In this document: positions 6,509 through 16,532 of the stretch, in pieces
How the letters are laid out: each line of letters opens with the position of its first letter
Position numbering within the stretch: position 1 is the stretch's first letter
Origin: Pseudomonadota bacterium
GTDB lineage: Bacteria; Pseudomonadota; Alphaproteobacteria; Micropepsales; Micropepsaceae
Assembly (NCBI GenBank): GCA_021808875.1
Contig: JAKBAU010000013.1
Span: 1 to 27,300, forward strand
Reading direction: 5' to 3'
Length of the DNA: 27,300 bases
Position numbers and translations under genes: made by a program
Notes under the pieces: model-generated
Databases searched by the model: none
The model's input: the letters and a program-made list of their open reading frames with translations, nothing else
Told to the model about the DNA's origin: nothing

Positions 6509-9369
6509 TGACGACGGACTGCCAGGCAAAATATTTCGCCTATGACCTCACGCGTCGGTATGCCCCTGACAGTGCCGAACGAATGGCCGGTGCGGTTGCC
6601 AGCGCTCAGGTCGATCTCAATCCGCATCAGGTCGATGCCGCGCTATTTGCCTTCGCGTCTCCGCTTTCAAAGGGGGCACTGCTGGCCGACGAAGTCGGAC
6701 TCGGAAAGACGATCGAGGCTGGCCTTGTCATCTCTCAGCGCTGGGCGGAACGGAAACGCCGCATCCTGATCATCGTGCCCTCCAATCTGAGAAAGCAGTG
6801 GCACCAGGAACTGAGTGAGAAGTTCTTCCTTCCATGCGCGATCCTGGAGTCGAAGTCATATAACCAGGCCATAAAGCGCGGCAACTTTCGGCCGATGGAT
6901 CTCGATGGAACGGTCGTCATCTGCTCCTACCAGTTCGCGCGGAGCAAAGCCGCTGATGTCCATGCAACCCCATGGGATCTCGTTGTAATCGATGAGGCCC
7001 ACCGCCTTCGCAATGTTTACAAGCCGTCCAACGTCATCGCGAACACACTCAAACAGGCACTCGCCCAGAAGCAGAAGCTGCTTCTGACCGCGACGCCGCT
7101 GCAGAATTCGCTTTTGGAGCTATTCGGCCTCGTCAGTTTCATCGACGAATATACGTTTGGCGATCTCAAGAGCTTCAGGGAACAGTTTGCGAACGCATCG
7201 CCCGACCGAGTCTTTAATCTTCTCCGAGAGCGGCTGAAGCCGATTTGTCATCGCACCCTGCGGCGCCAGGTCACCACCTACGTGCCGTACACGCGCCGCT
7301 ATCCGATCGTTGAGGAATTCACCCCGGAGGAAGGTGAAGACAAGCTCTACGAACTGGTCTCGGAATATCTCCGCCGGGACAACCTCCAGGCCCTTCCGGC
7401 AAGCCAGCGGGCGCTTATGACGTTGGTTCTCCGCAAACTGCTTGCCTCCTCGACATTCGCGATTGCCGGGGCGCTGACGTCGATTTCGCGCCGGTTGCAA
7501 TTGAAGCTCGATGACGACGATTCTATCGGCTCGGCTGAAGAGGATTTGGCTGAGGACTACGAGGCGCTTGATGAGACGGAAGACGAATGGACCGAGGATG
7601 AAAAGCTCGAACCACTATCTACCGCCGACCGAAAAGCGATCGAAGCCGAGATCGGTGATCTGACCGGATTTGCGACGCTTGCGACTTCCATTGAACAGAA
7701 TGGCAAGGGCAAGGCTCTGCTGAAAGCACTTGGCGTCGCCTTTGCGAAGGCCGAAGAGCTCGGTGCGGCAAAGAAGGCGATCATTTTCACGGAATCGCGC
7801 CGCACGCAGGCCTATCTCCTTCGCGTACTGGCCGACAGCCCATATGCCGAGGGCATCGTACTGTTTAACGGGACCAACACGGACGAGCGTTCGAAACAGA
7901 TCTATGCCGCGTGGTTTGCCGAACATCAGGGGTCGGATCGCATCTCCGGCTCCAGGACCGCCGACATGCGGTCTGCGTTGGTGGATTATTTTCGCGACAA
8001 CGGCCGCATCATGATCGCGACCGAGGCCGGCGCCGAGGGTATCAACCTGCAATTCTGTTCGCTCGTCGTGAATTATGACCTGCCATGGAATCCCCAGCGC
8101 ATCGAGCAGCGAATCGGCCGCTGTCATCGCTATGGTCAGAAGCACGATGTCGTCGTCGTGAATTTCCTCAATCGAAAAAACGAAGCGGATAAGCGCGTCT
8201 TTCAACTTCTGTCGGAGAAATTCAAACTCTTCGAAGGCGTGTTTGGCGCTAGCGACGAAGTGCTTGGCGCGATTGAATCGGGGGTCGATTTCGAGAAGCG
8301 CATCGGCACGATTTATCAAAAATGCCGCCAGAAGGATGAGATCAAATTAGCCTTCGACCAGCTACAACTTGAACTGAGCGTCGAAGTCAACGAGGCGATG
8401 AGCCAAACCCGGCAGAAGCTGCTGGAAAATTTCGACGACGAGGTTCGCGAAAAACTCAAGGTCCGAGATAACGACGCGAAGGTGTATCTGGATCGGTTCG
8501 AACGGCGGCTGATGCGCCTGACGGAGCATGAACTGCGTGCTGAGGCGGAGTTTCCGAATATTGGCACGTTCGAATTGCGATCGCGTCCGTCATGGACAAA
8601 TGGGCGCGATATCCCGCTCGGTCTCTACGAACTGCCGAGGCGGTCGGGGGAAGCGCATCTCTATCGGCTCAATCATCCGCTCGGTGAGGCCGTTGTCGCG
8701 CGGGCAAAGGCAAGGCAGCTCACACCCATCCAGGTGACATTCGACTACACCAACCACGTAGGACGGGTCAGCGCCCTGGAACCTCTGCGTGGGCGGAGCG
8801 GGTGGCTGACCGCGTCGGTGCTGACTATCGAGGCGCTCGACACGCCGGAGGATCATATCCTGCTGGCTGGCATAGACGATGACGGCACCCCGTTGGGCGA
8901 TGACGAGGCGACCCGCCTGCTCACCCTCCCGGCGGATGACGGCGATCCGGTGGAGACACCGCCCGCGCTCGTCCAGACTTTGAATGGCAGTTTGGGACAT
9001 AACGCAACGAATATCCAGCGCGCCGTCGCCGAACGCAATGCGCAATTCTTTGGCGCCGAGGCCGACAAGCTTGACGGTTGGGCCGACGACCTGAAGGTCG
9101 GGTTGGAGCGGGAGATCAAGGAGGTGGATCGGCAGATCAAGGAGGCCCGACGTGCCGCGACCGCTGCCCTGACGCTGGAAGAGAAGCTCGTTGGCCAAAA
9201 ACAGATCAAGGCGTTGGAGGCGCTACGCAACGCCAAGCGCCGCAATCTTTTTGAGGCACAGGACGAAATCGACAGACAGCGCACCGAGCTCATCGCGCAG
9301 ATCGAAGCGAAACTGGAGCAGAAGATCGACCTTACGTCGCTCTTCACCATCCGCTGGTCATTGGTCTGA
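6505..9369 (+). CDS. SNF2/RapA-like superfamily 2 helicase of the defence operon
   Basis: A 954-aa Swi2/Snf2-class DNA translocase. Motif Q-like LNPHQVDA is at 38-45, Walker A DEVGLGKT at 62-69, DEAH at 163-166, LTATP at 194-198. The second RecA domain has IIFTESRRT (about 425), MIATEAGAEGINLQ (about 502) and motif VI QRIGRCHRYGQ (about 533-545). An acidic insert lies around residues 335-375. The C-terminal 150 residues are Glu/Lys-rich and probably coiled coil. It resembles RapA/HepA and the DrmD-type helicases of defence islands and should move on double-stranded DNA, perhaps remodelling complexes formed by Mod/Res. Start chosen at the ATG pair 6505/6508; a longer frame from 6349 overlaps the HTH gene and looks out of family. 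The next gene begins four bases after its stop. Confidence 0.9.
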   Translation: MMTTDCQAKYFAYDLTRRYAPDSAERMAGAVASAQVDLNPHQVDAALFAFASPLSKGALLADEVGLGKTIEAGLVISQRWAERKRRILIIVPSNLRKQWHQELSEKFFLPCAILESKSYNQAIKRGNFRPMDLDGTVVICSYQFARSKAADVHATPWDLVVIDEAHRLRNVYKPSNVIANTLKQALAQKQKLLLTATPLQNSLLELFGLVSFIDEYTFGDLKSFREQFANASPDRVFNLLRERLKPICHRTLRRQVTTYVPYTRRYPIVEEFTPEEGEDKLYELVSEYLRRDNLQALPASQRALMTLVLRKLLASSTFAIAGALTSISRRLQLKLDDDDSIGSAEEDLAEDYEALDETEDEWTEDEKLEPLSTADRKAIEAEIGDLTGFATLATSIEQNGKGKALLKALGVAFAKAEELGAAKKAIIFTESRRTQAYLLRVLADSPYAEGIVLFNGTNTDERSKQIYAAWFAEHQGSDRISGSRTADMRSALVDYFRDNGRIMIATEAGAEGINLQFCSLVVNYDLPWNPQRIEQRIGRCHRYGQKHDVVVVNFLNRKNEADKRVFQLLSEKFKLFEGVFGASDEVLGAIESGVDFEKRIGTIYQKCRQKDEIKLAFDQLQLELSVEVNEAMSQTRQKLLENFDDEVREKLKVRDNDAKVYLDRFERRLMRLTEHELRAEAEFPNIGTFELRSRPSWTNGRDIPLGLYELPRRSGEAHLYRLNHPLGEAVVARAKARQLTPIQVTFDYTNHVGRVSALEPLRGRSGWLTASVLTIEALDTPEDHILLAGIDDDGTPLGDDEATRLLTLPADDGDPVETPPALVQTLNGSLGHNATNIQRAVAERNAQFFGAEADKLDGWADDLKVGLEREIKEVDRQIKEARRAATAALTLEEKLVGQKQIKALEALRNAKRRNLFEAQDEIDRQRTELIAQIEAKLEQKIDLTSLFTIRWSLV

Positions 9370-9373
9370 GCCG

Positions 9374-11176
9374 ATGCCAACACCTGCCGAGAAACTCAAT
9401 TACATCGAAGACGCTCTGCGGCGCCGATTTTTTCCGCTTGTCCCAAAGCGTGTTCAGAACTGGCCCGATGCGCAACACGATACTGATCGGTGTTCGCGTG
9501 CGTTGGCTGCCTATGCCATTTGCGGATTATGCGCTTCAGAAGACGCGATTGGGGTTGGGTCGCTCGTCGACGGCGGCGGCGACGGCGGTATCGATGCCCT
9601 GCTGTATGACCGCGTCGGAAACCGCCTCATCCTAGTTCAGTCGAAGTTCAAACGTCCCCGCGACCCTGCAAACCCCCAGGGCGCCGGGCCAGACCAGGGC
9701 GAGACCCTCAAATTCACGAACGGCGTAAAGGCGCTGATACAGCGGCGGTTCGATGGCTTCAATGCTGCGATCCGCAATCGCCTTGATGAGGTCGAGGAAG
9801 CGCTCGACACGCCGGGCGTGAAAATTTGCCTCGTTCTGACATTCTTGGGAGAGGCCCTGGATCGCCACGCAAATGATGATTTAGCGGTGTTGGTCGCAGA
9901 CACGAACAGGCTTGCTGAACGTATGAGTCTCGAAATCGTGGGTTTATCGCGCACGTACGATTGGTTCGTTTCCGAGCAAGCGCCGAATACCATTGATATT
10001 GAAATAACGCTCGAACATTGGGCACCTATTACTACTCCACGCAAAGCGATTTATGGACAGATCAAGGGGGAAGAACTAGCTCAACTGGTCAGCACTCATG
10101 GGACAGCACTGTTTGAGCGCAACATCCGCCTCTATCTTGGCTCCATCGGTGTTAACGCCGCCATTGAGGAAACTGTTAGCCGGAGGCCTGGCGAATTTTT
10201 CTATTTGAACAATGGCATCACCGCCGTTGCGGAGAAAATCACACCGGCGGCAGGAACCAGTGAACGATGTGTTTTCGGCCTTAAGAAGGTTTCGATCGTT
10301 AACGGCGCTCAGACCGCGGGTTCGATCACCACGGCTTCGCTCTCCGGACCCATCTCGCCAGATGCAAAGCTGCTGATTACGGTGATTGAAATCGGCGCTG
10401 CCGCGGACGATCTCGGCGTCAAGATCACGCGAGCCAGAAACCACCAGAACGAGGTGCGGGGCGTCTATTTTGCAGCGCTTGACCCCAATCAAGAGCGATT
10501 GCGGCAAGAGCTGGCGGTCGTCGGTATCAAGTACCATTACCGACCATCGGCGGAGGCGCGGACACGACATGATGATGCCTTCACGCTCGAAGAAGCTGCC
10601 GTGGCTCTCGCGTGCCTGTCTTTCTCGGTCGCTCACAGCCGCTCGCGAACGCGCCCGGTCCACAATGCGATCGACTTCGTAGTCGCAGCGAAGAAGGAAA
10701 TCGGGAGGCTATGGGAGCAGAGCGGGACAATGTACGGGCATATCTTCCCGGCGACCTTGTCCGGCCTGCGTGCGTGCCGCCTCGTCCGAATCTACAGGCT
10801 GGTTGATCGTATTCTTGCAGGTAGCGAGCGATCCGAAGCGGCGTACTATCGCCGCATGTTCTTCCGCCATGGCCGGTACTTCGTGATGGCGTTCCTGGCG
10901 CACCAACTGCCTGACGTCTTGCGGCGCCCGCATCTGGTGATTTCAATGGACGACGAGCGAATGATCTCGCAACAGACGAACGAGCTTGCAGAGTTGGTAT
11001 ATGCCCAATCCGTGCCGCAGCAGACATTCAAGGGGTACCTATCTATTTTTCGAAATCTGACAGACTCACAACCCCTCGCTGACGCCGTGCTCGATCGGCT
11101 GGCGGAGCAGGCTGCCGCCCGAGCAGCCGCCGTTCTGGCAGACACACCAGTGCAACCCGCTGTGGACACACTATGA
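9374..11176 (+). CDS. AIPR-family protein with N-terminal nuclease-like domain
   Basis: A 600-aa protein of the abortive infection phage resistance (AIPR) family. The diagnostic core is present: FERNIRLYLG near 245-255, NNGIT at 279-283 and VNGAQT at 309-314. At the N-terminus DGGGDGGIDALLYD followed by ILVQSKFK (D74 and Q89-S-K91) matches the Mrr-type PD-(D/E)xK core in its QxK form, so this may be a nuclease. It sits between the helicase (four-base gap) and mod (ATGA overlap), so all three should be made together. A longer frame from 9191 overlaps the helicase and is not preferred. In related operons I recall a DUF4391 protein at this position, so AIPR may take its place. Catalysis is inferred. 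Confidence 0.85.
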   Translation: MPTPAEKLNYIEDALRRRFFPLVPKRVQNWPDAQHDTDRCSRALAAYAICGLCASEDAIGVGSLVDGGGDGGIDALLYDRVGNRLILVQSKFKRPRDPANPQGAGPDQGETLKFTNGVKALIQRRFDGFNAAIRNRLDEVEEALDTPGVKICLVLTFLGEALDRHANDDLAVLVADTNRLAERMSLEIVGLSRTYDWFVSEQAPNTIDIEITLEHWAPITTPRKAIYGQIKGEELAQLVSTHGTALFERNIRLYLGSIGVNAAIEETVSRRPGEFFYLNNGITAVAEKITPAAGTSERCVFGLKKVSIVNGAQTAGSITTASLSGPISPDAKLLITVIEIGAAADDLGVKITRARNHQNEVRGVYFAALDPNQERLRQELAVVGIKYHYRPSAEARTRHDDAFTLEEAAVALACLSFSVAHSRSRTRPVHNAIDFVVAAKKEIGRLWEQSGTMYGHIFPATLSGLRACRLVRIYRLVDRILAGSERSEAAYYRRMFFRHGRYFVMAFLAHQLPDVLRRPHLVISMDDERMISQQTNELAELVYAQSVPQQTFKGYLSIFRNLTDSQPLADAVLDRLAEQAAARAAAVLADTPVQPAVDTL

Positions 11177-12804
11177 CAAAGAAGCAGAAGCTCGAACTGA
11201 CCTGGGTGGGCAAGGAGACTCGGCCTCGGCTGGAGCCGCGTATCCTGCTGGAGGAGCCTGCCAAATCTTATCATGCGCCGCACCGAATCAGTGATGATGA
11301 TATTTTCGACAACCGACTGATCTTCGGAGACAATCTCCTCGCGCTGAAAGCGCTGGAGCAGGAATTTTCTGGCAGGGTGAAATGCGTCTTCATCGACCCC
11401 CCTTACAACACTGGCAGCGCCTTCGAGCACTACGATGACGGAGTCGAGCACTCCATCTGGTTATCATTAATGCGGGATCGGCTTGAATTGATTCGCCGAC
11501 TGTTGTCGGACGACGGATCGCTGTGGATCACGATTGATGACAATGAAGCTCACTATCTGAAGGTGCTCTGCGATGAAGTATTTGGCAGAAAGTCCTTTAT
11601 ATCCGATATTGCATGGCGAACCTCGGATAATAGCAACAACAATGTTACCAAGTTCTCCTTAGATCATAATAACATCCTTGTTTATGGCAAGAAACCTGAG
11701 TGGCAGCCTAATTTTCTCGACGACCCTGGCAAAAGGAAACATTTTAAGAACCCAGACAATGACCCCAAGGGCCCTTGGTTTGATGGTAACCCCGTCAACA
11801 ATCCGGGTCTTAGGCCAAATTTACAGTTCAACATCACCTCGCCAAAAGGGAACATCATAAAGCATCCGCCAAATGGTTGGAGGTGGTCGCGCGAGACGAT
11901 TGACGAGAAACTAAGAACCGGTGAGCTTAGATTTTCAGAGGATGGCAAGAGACTTATTAGGCGGACATATCTAGCGGATATGGAAAGGGGTCTTCCCCCC
12001 TCGTCTTTGTGGGTTGACCTAACCGAAACCGGTCACAACCGGCAAGCTAAGTATGAACTCAAAAATCTGTTTCCTGAGGTGCCCGTAACTGACCTGTTTG
12101 GTACACCGAAGCCTGAAAAATTGATTCACAAAGTGCTGCGACTAGCCACCAACCCTGGAGACCTCGTCCTCGACTCCTTCGCAGGCTCCGGCACGACGGG
12201 TGCTGTCGCTCATAAAATGGGTCGCCGTTGGGTCATGGTGGAGCTGGGGGAGCATTGCCAGACACACATCATCCCGCGCCTGAAGAAGATCATAGACGGC
12301 GAGGACAAAGGCGGTATCACCGACGCTGTCGAATGGCAGGGTGGTGGAGGGTTCCGCTATTTCAAGCTCGCGCCCTCTCTGCTTGAGGTTGACCATTATG
12401 GCCGGGAGGTTATCAGCAAAGCCTACAACGCCGAGATGTTGGCCGAAGCGCTCTGCAAGCTGGAGGGCTTCACCTATGCCCCAAGCGACAACCTCTATTG
12501 GCAGCACGGTGCCTCGACCGAGCGCGACTTCATCTATGTGACGACCCAGACGCTCGGCCAAGAGCAGCTTGCTCATTTGAGCGACGAGGTCGGGCCGGAT
12601 CGCTCCCTCCTCGTCCTCTGCTCGGCGTTTCGGGGCAACCTGGCTGGTTTCCCGAATCTCACTGTCAAGAAGATTCCCAACCACGTCCGCGCCCGCTGCG
12701 AGTGGGGCCATGACGATTACAGCCTCAACGTCGAGAACCTGCCCAAGGCCCCGCCCAAACCGGGCCAACAGGACCTGTTCGCCGGCAAGGAAAATGGGCG
12801 ATGA
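11173..12804 (+). CDS. mod: Type III restriction-modification methyltransferase (Mod), N6-adenine
   Basis: A 543-aa beta-class adenine methyltransferase. The catalytic motif IV, DPPYNTGS, is at residues 75-82 and precedes the AdoMet-binding DSFAGSGTT at about 334-342; this order is typical of Mod subunits. It should both recognise the target and methylate one strand. Residues about 137-315 lie where the target recognition domain is expected, and this part is much richer in A and T than the rest (46 of 120 bases are G/C at 11581-11700, against 38 of 60 at 12541-12600), which suggests domain replacement. The ATG overlaps the AIPR stop (ATGA), and its own stop overlaps the rhuM ATG. All catalytic residues are present. 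Confidence 0.92.
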   Translation: MTKKQKLELTWVGKETRPRLEPRILLEEPAKSYHAPHRISDDDIFDNRLIFGDNLLALKALEQEFSGRVKCVFIDPPYNTGSAFEHYDDGVEHSIWLSLMRDRLELIRRLLSDDGSLWITIDDNEAHYLKVLCDEVFGRKSFISDIAWRTSDNSNNNVTKFSLDHNNILVYGKKPEWQPNFLDDPGKRKHFKNPDNDPKGPWFDGNPVNNPGLRPNLQFNITSPKGNIIKHPPNGWRWSRETIDEKLRTGELRFSEDGKRLIRRTYLADMERGLPPSSLWVDLTETGHNRQAKYELKNLFPEVPVTDLFGTPKPEKLIHKVLRLATNPGDLVLDSFAGSGTTGAVAHKMGRRWVMVELGEHCQTHIIPRLKKIIDGEDKGGITDAVEWQGGGGFRYFKLAPSLLEVDHYGREVISKAYNAEMLAEALCKLEGFTYAPSDNLYWQHGASTERDFIYVTTQTLGQEQLAHLSDEVGPDRSLLVLCSAFRGNLAGFPNLTVKKIPNHVRARCEWGHDDYSLNVENLPKAPPKPGQQDLFAGKENGR

Positions 12805-13826
12805 GCGAGGGCGAGTTGATCCTCTACACCACCGAGGATGGACGGGTTAATCTTCAGCTCCGGTCGAGCGGCGGAACCGCGTGGCTGACGCAGGAGCAGA
12901 TCGCCGAACTGTTCGACCGGGAGCGGTCGGTCATCACCAAACATATCGGCAACCTGTTCGGCGGCGGGGAACTCGCCGAGGCGAGCAATGTGCAAATTAT
13001 GCACATTCCTCAGTCGGACAAGCCGGTTAGGCTCTACAGCCTGGACGTGGTGTTGGCCGTTGGCTACCGGGTGCGCTCGGAAAGGGGCGCACAGTTCCGG
13101 CGCTGGGCGACTACGGTCCTGAAGGAATACCTGCTCAAGGGCTTCGTCATGAACGACGAACGCCTGAAGGATCCAAAATTCGATTATTTCGACGAGCTTT
13201 TGGAGCGAATCCGGGATATCCGCGCGTCGGAGGCCCGGTTTTACCAGAAGGTCCGCGATATTCTGGCCCTGAGCGTCGATTACGACGCCAAGGCCGACAC
13301 GGCGCCGACCTTCTATGCCACCATTCAGAACAAGATGCTCCATGCCGTCACCCACCACACGGCAGCGGAATTGATCGCGGCGCGGGCCAACGAGAACGCC
13401 CCGAACATGGGCCTGACGAGTTGGAAGGGTGGGCGTGTCCGCAAGGCCGACGTGACCACGGCCAAGAATTATCTTGGCGAAGCAGAGGTTAAGGAACTCA
13501 ATCTGATCGTCGGCATGTTCCTCGACACCGCCGAATTACGCTCAAGGCGTCGCCAGGAAATTCGCCTTTCTGACTGGGAAGCGATCCTTGATGGCTTCAT
13601 CGAGAGCAACGAGCTTTCGCTTCTCCGCAACGCGGGAAGCGTATCGGCGAGGCAGGCGGAACAAATCGCCCATGGCCGCTATACGTTGTTCGATACAAAA
13701 CGAAAAGCGGCTGAACGACTGGCCTCTGAGTCAGCAGACGAATTGGACGAACTGAAACGCATCGCGGAACAGGCCACGGCGGTACACCACCAGCGCCCGG
13801 CGCCTGCGAAGAAGGGACGCAAGTGA
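12801..13826 (+). CDS. rhuM: RhuM-family protein
   Basis: A 341-aa protein matching RhuM (COG3943). Near the N-terminus LTQEQIAELFDRERSVITKHIGNLF (about 29-53, broken here only by family variation) is an HTH-like segment. It is followed by the typical YSLDVVLAVGYRVRSERGAQFRRWAT (about 78-105) and a long helical region to about 300; the C-terminal 40 residues are charged. RhuM was named in a Salmonella pathogenicity island, but its relatives often sit between mod and res genes and their biochemical role is unknown. Here it is locked in by ATGA/TGATG overlaps on both sides, so it probably belongs to the restriction-modification machinery rather than to virulence. A specificity or regulatory partner is plausible. 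Confidence 0.88.
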   Translation: MSEGELILYTTEDGRVNLQLRSSGGTAWLTQEQIAELFDRERSVITKHIGNLFGGGELAEASNVQIMHIPQSDKPVRLYSLDVVLAVGYRVRSERGAQFRRWATTVLKEYLLKGFVMNDERLKDPKFDYFDELLERIRDIRASEARFYQKVRDILALSVDYDAKADTAPTFYATIQNKMLHAVTHHTAAELIAARANENAPNMGLTSWKGGRVRKADVTTAKNYLGEAEVKELNLIVGMFLDTAELRSRRRQEIRLSDWEAILDGFIESNELSLLRNAGSVSARQAEQIAHGRYTLFDTKRKAAERLASESADELDELKRIAEQATAVHHQRPAPAKKGRK

Positions 13827-16528
13827 TGAACCGGCACGTCAACGCCATCGCTGGCCGCTTGAGCCTTAGCCCGCCGCAGCGGCGTTCGCTCGAAATTCTC
13901 GACCGGATCACCGAGATCGTCCCTCCGAGAAAGGGTGCGGATTTGGACGCAGCTCTGGCCGCTATTCGCAGCGAGTTTCCGACCGTCGTCGATTTTGAGC
14001 GCGAGTTTCCGAGCCTTTGTTTCGCGCTGGCGACGGGGGTCGGGAAGACCCGTCTGATGGGCGCTTTCATCGCCTATCTTCACTTGGCGCATGGGCTGAA
14101 CAACTTTTTCGTCCTGGCACCCAACCTCACCATCTACAACAAGCTGATCACGGACTTCAGACAGAACACGCCGAAATACGTCCTCAAGGGCATTGCGGAA
14201 TTTGCCATTTCTCCACCTGTGATCACTCATGGCGAGAATTATGAGCGGCAGATCGCGAGCGGCGGAAACCTGTTCCCGACCACGATCAACATTTTCAATA
14301 TCTCAAAGATCAATGCCGAGGTTCGCGGCGGCCGGTCGCCCAAAATCCGCAGCTTCAAGGAGGAAATCGGCGAGAGCTACTTCGAGTATCTCGCCGGCCT
14401 CGATGACCTCGTCCTAATCATGGACGAGTCGCACCGCTATCGCGCATCGGCCGGCATCCGCGCCATCAATGAGCTGAAGCCAGTCATCGGTTTGGAACTC
14501 ACCGCGACCCCCTTCGTCGAGACATCGCGCGGGCCGGTCTCATTTCAGAACGTGATCTTCGACTATCCACTTGGGCGGGCGATGGCCGATGGCTTCGTGA
14601 AAGAGCCGGCAGTCATCACGCGGGAGAATTTCTCCCCGGTCGGGAAGTCCCCAGAGTCCATCCAGCAGATCAAGCTCGAAGACGGTGTGCGGCTGCATGA
14701 GGCCGTCAAGGTCGAGTTGGAAACCTACGCACGCCAGATCGGCGAGCGCATCGTCAAGCCGTTCATGCTGATCATCGCCCGCGACATAACGCATGCGGCC
14801 GAACTGATGAAGCTCATTAAGTCCGAGAGCTTTTTTGAAGGCCGCTACACGGACAAGGTCATCCAGGTCGATTCCAGCGTGAAGGAAGAGGAAACAATCG
14901 AGCGTCTGCTCAAGGTCGAGCACACGGACGAGCCGACGGAGATCGTGATCCACGTCAACATGCTCAAGGAGGGCTGGGACGTCACCAACCTCTACACCAT
15001 CGTACCGCTGCGCGCGGCCAATGCTCGCACGCTCATCGAGCAGTCGATCGGACGCGGCCTTCGACTGCCCTATGGCAAGCGCACCGGGGTGACCGCTGTG
15101 GATCGCCTCAATATCGTGGCCCACGATCGGTTCCAGGAAATTGTTGACGACGCGAAGAAGCCTGATTCCGCAATCCGGCTACAGCAGGTGATCCTCTCGA
15201 ACGACGAGCTTCAGCAAAAGACGGTCACGGTTGTATCCCAACCGCAGCTTGCCTCGAAGCTCGGCCTCCGACCGGAGGGAGGGAACGCTGCCGGTACGGA
15301 AGGCTATCAATCCGCGCAGTCCGTGTTCAGCGCCGATGAGCAGAAGATCGTCAAGATCGCGTACGATGTCATGCGGAAATTCGAAACCCAACCACTTAAG
15401 ATGCCGTGCGTCGGGTATCTCCAAAATCCAGAGGTGCAAGCCGCGGTGCTTCGCGAGGTGCAGAGCCAATATCAGCCCGCGCAGGCTGAATTCGACGGCA
15501 TCACGAAGCAGCCCGACCTGGCTGCTATTGTCGCCAAAACGGCGGACCTCGTGGTGCAGCAGACGATCAATATCCCACGTATCCTCGTCGTCCCGAAGGG
15601 CGAGGTGAAGTCAGGGTTCCGGTCCTTCACGCTCGATCTCTCTCGCATGCGGTACGAAGCGCCGAATGAGACGCTGTGGGCCGCCCATTTGCGGACCGGT
15701 CAGATTGATCGGATTGGCCTGGGTGCTGGCAATATCGACGAACAGCGGCTCGAAGACTACGTGGTCAGCGGCCTCATCGACTTCGACGACGTTGCGTACG
15801 ATGAGCACGCAGAGCTTCTCTATGACCTTGCCGAGCAGGTCACCTGTCATTTTCTGGCGTATCTCGCCGAGGATGATGCGCGGAAGGTACTGCGGCTTCA
15901 CCAGAAGGAAATCGCCAATTTCGTCCATGCCCAGATGCAGCAGCATTTCTGGCAGGACACGCAGGTCACTTACGACGTCGTCATCACGCGCGGGTTCACC
16001 GAGCTCCGCAACAGCGCGTACACCGCGGCAGCCGGCGAGGCACCTTTAGATTTCCGCATTTCGCCTTCGGACAAGAGCAACATGTCGCGTTACCTGTTCG
16101 GCGGGTTCTCGCGCTGCCTTTACGAGTATCAGAAGTTCCAGTCCGATGCCGAGCGAAAGCTCGCGGTGATTCTGGAGAGGGAAGCGCTCAAATGGTTCAA
16201 GCCGGCCAAAGGCCAGTTTCAGCTCTTCTATCGCAGCGGCATCGAGGACCTGGAATACCAGCCGGATTTCGTCGCTGAGACCGAGACGCGGACATTCATG
16301 TTCGAGCCCAAGGCCTCGAACCAGATGGCAGATCCGGACGTGATCGCGAAGCGGGACGTTGCCGTCGAATGGTGTCGCCACGCGACCGATCACGCCGCCA
16401 GCTACGATGGAAAGCCTTGGACATACGTGCTCATTCCTCACGATGCCATCGCCGAGAATATGACCCTTGAAGGCCTCGCCCGGCAGTACGCGGTGAAAGC
16501 CGATGTTCGGGCTACCGTGGGGGAGTGA
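13826..16528 (+). CDS. res: Type III restriction subunit (Res), helicase-nuclease
   Basis: A 900-aa superfamily 2 ATPase with a C-terminal nuclease. Walker A ATGVGKT is at 69-75, Walker B DESH at 200-203, and LTATPF follows near 220. Motif VI-like QSIGRGLRLP is near 407. Near the C-terminus PDF (D814) and E827-P-K829 form a PD-(D/E)xK site, as in type III Res. With Mod it should translocate or diffuse along DNA and cut unmethylated targets. Start taken at ATG 13826 within TGATG; GTG 13823 would add one codon. It follows rhuM directly. The conserved motifs are all intact, so cleavage competence is expected. Confidence 0.92.
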   Translation: MNRHVNAIAGRLSLSPPQRRSLEILDRITEIVPPRKGADLDAALAAIRSEFPTVVDFEREFPSLCFALATGVGKTRLMGAFIAYLHLAHGLNNFFVLAPNLTIYNKLITDFRQNTPKYVLKGIAEFAISPPVITHGENYERQIASGGNLFPTTINIFNISKINAEVRGGRSPKIRSFKEEIGESYFEYLAGLDDLVLIMDESHRYRASAGIRAINELKPVIGLELTATPFVETSRGPVSFQNVIFDYPLGRAMADGFVKEPAVITRENFSPVGKSPESIQQIKLEDGVRLHEAVKVELETYARQIGERIVKPFMLIIARDITHAAELMKLIKSESFFEGRYTDKVIQVDSSVKEEETIERLLKVEHTDEPTEIVIHVNMLKEGWDVTNLYTIVPLRAANARTLIEQSIGRGLRLPYGKRTGVTAVDRLNIVAHDRFQEIVDDAKKPDSAIRLQQVILSNDELQQKTVTVVSQPQLASKLGLRPEGGNAAGTEGYQSAQSVFSADEQKIVKIAYDVMRKFETQPLKMPCVGYLQNPEVQAAVLREVQSQYQPAQAEFDGITKQPDLAAIVAKTADLVVQQTINIPRILVVPKGEVKSGFRSFTLDLSRMRYEAPNETLWAAHLRTGQIDRIGLGAGNIDEQRLEDYVVSGLIDFDDVAYDEHAELLYDLAEQVTCHFLAYLAEDDARKVLRLHQKEIANFVHAQMQQHFWQDTQVTYDVVITRGFTELRNSAYTAAAGEAPLDFRISPSDKSNMSRYLFGGFSRCLYEYQKFQSDAERKLAVILEREALKWFKPAKGQFQLFYRSGIEDLEYQPDFVAETETRTFMFEPKASNQMADPDVIAKRDVAVEWCRHATDHAASYDGKPWTYVLIPHDAIAENMTLEGLARQYAVKADVRATVGE

Positions 16529-16532
16529 GTCT

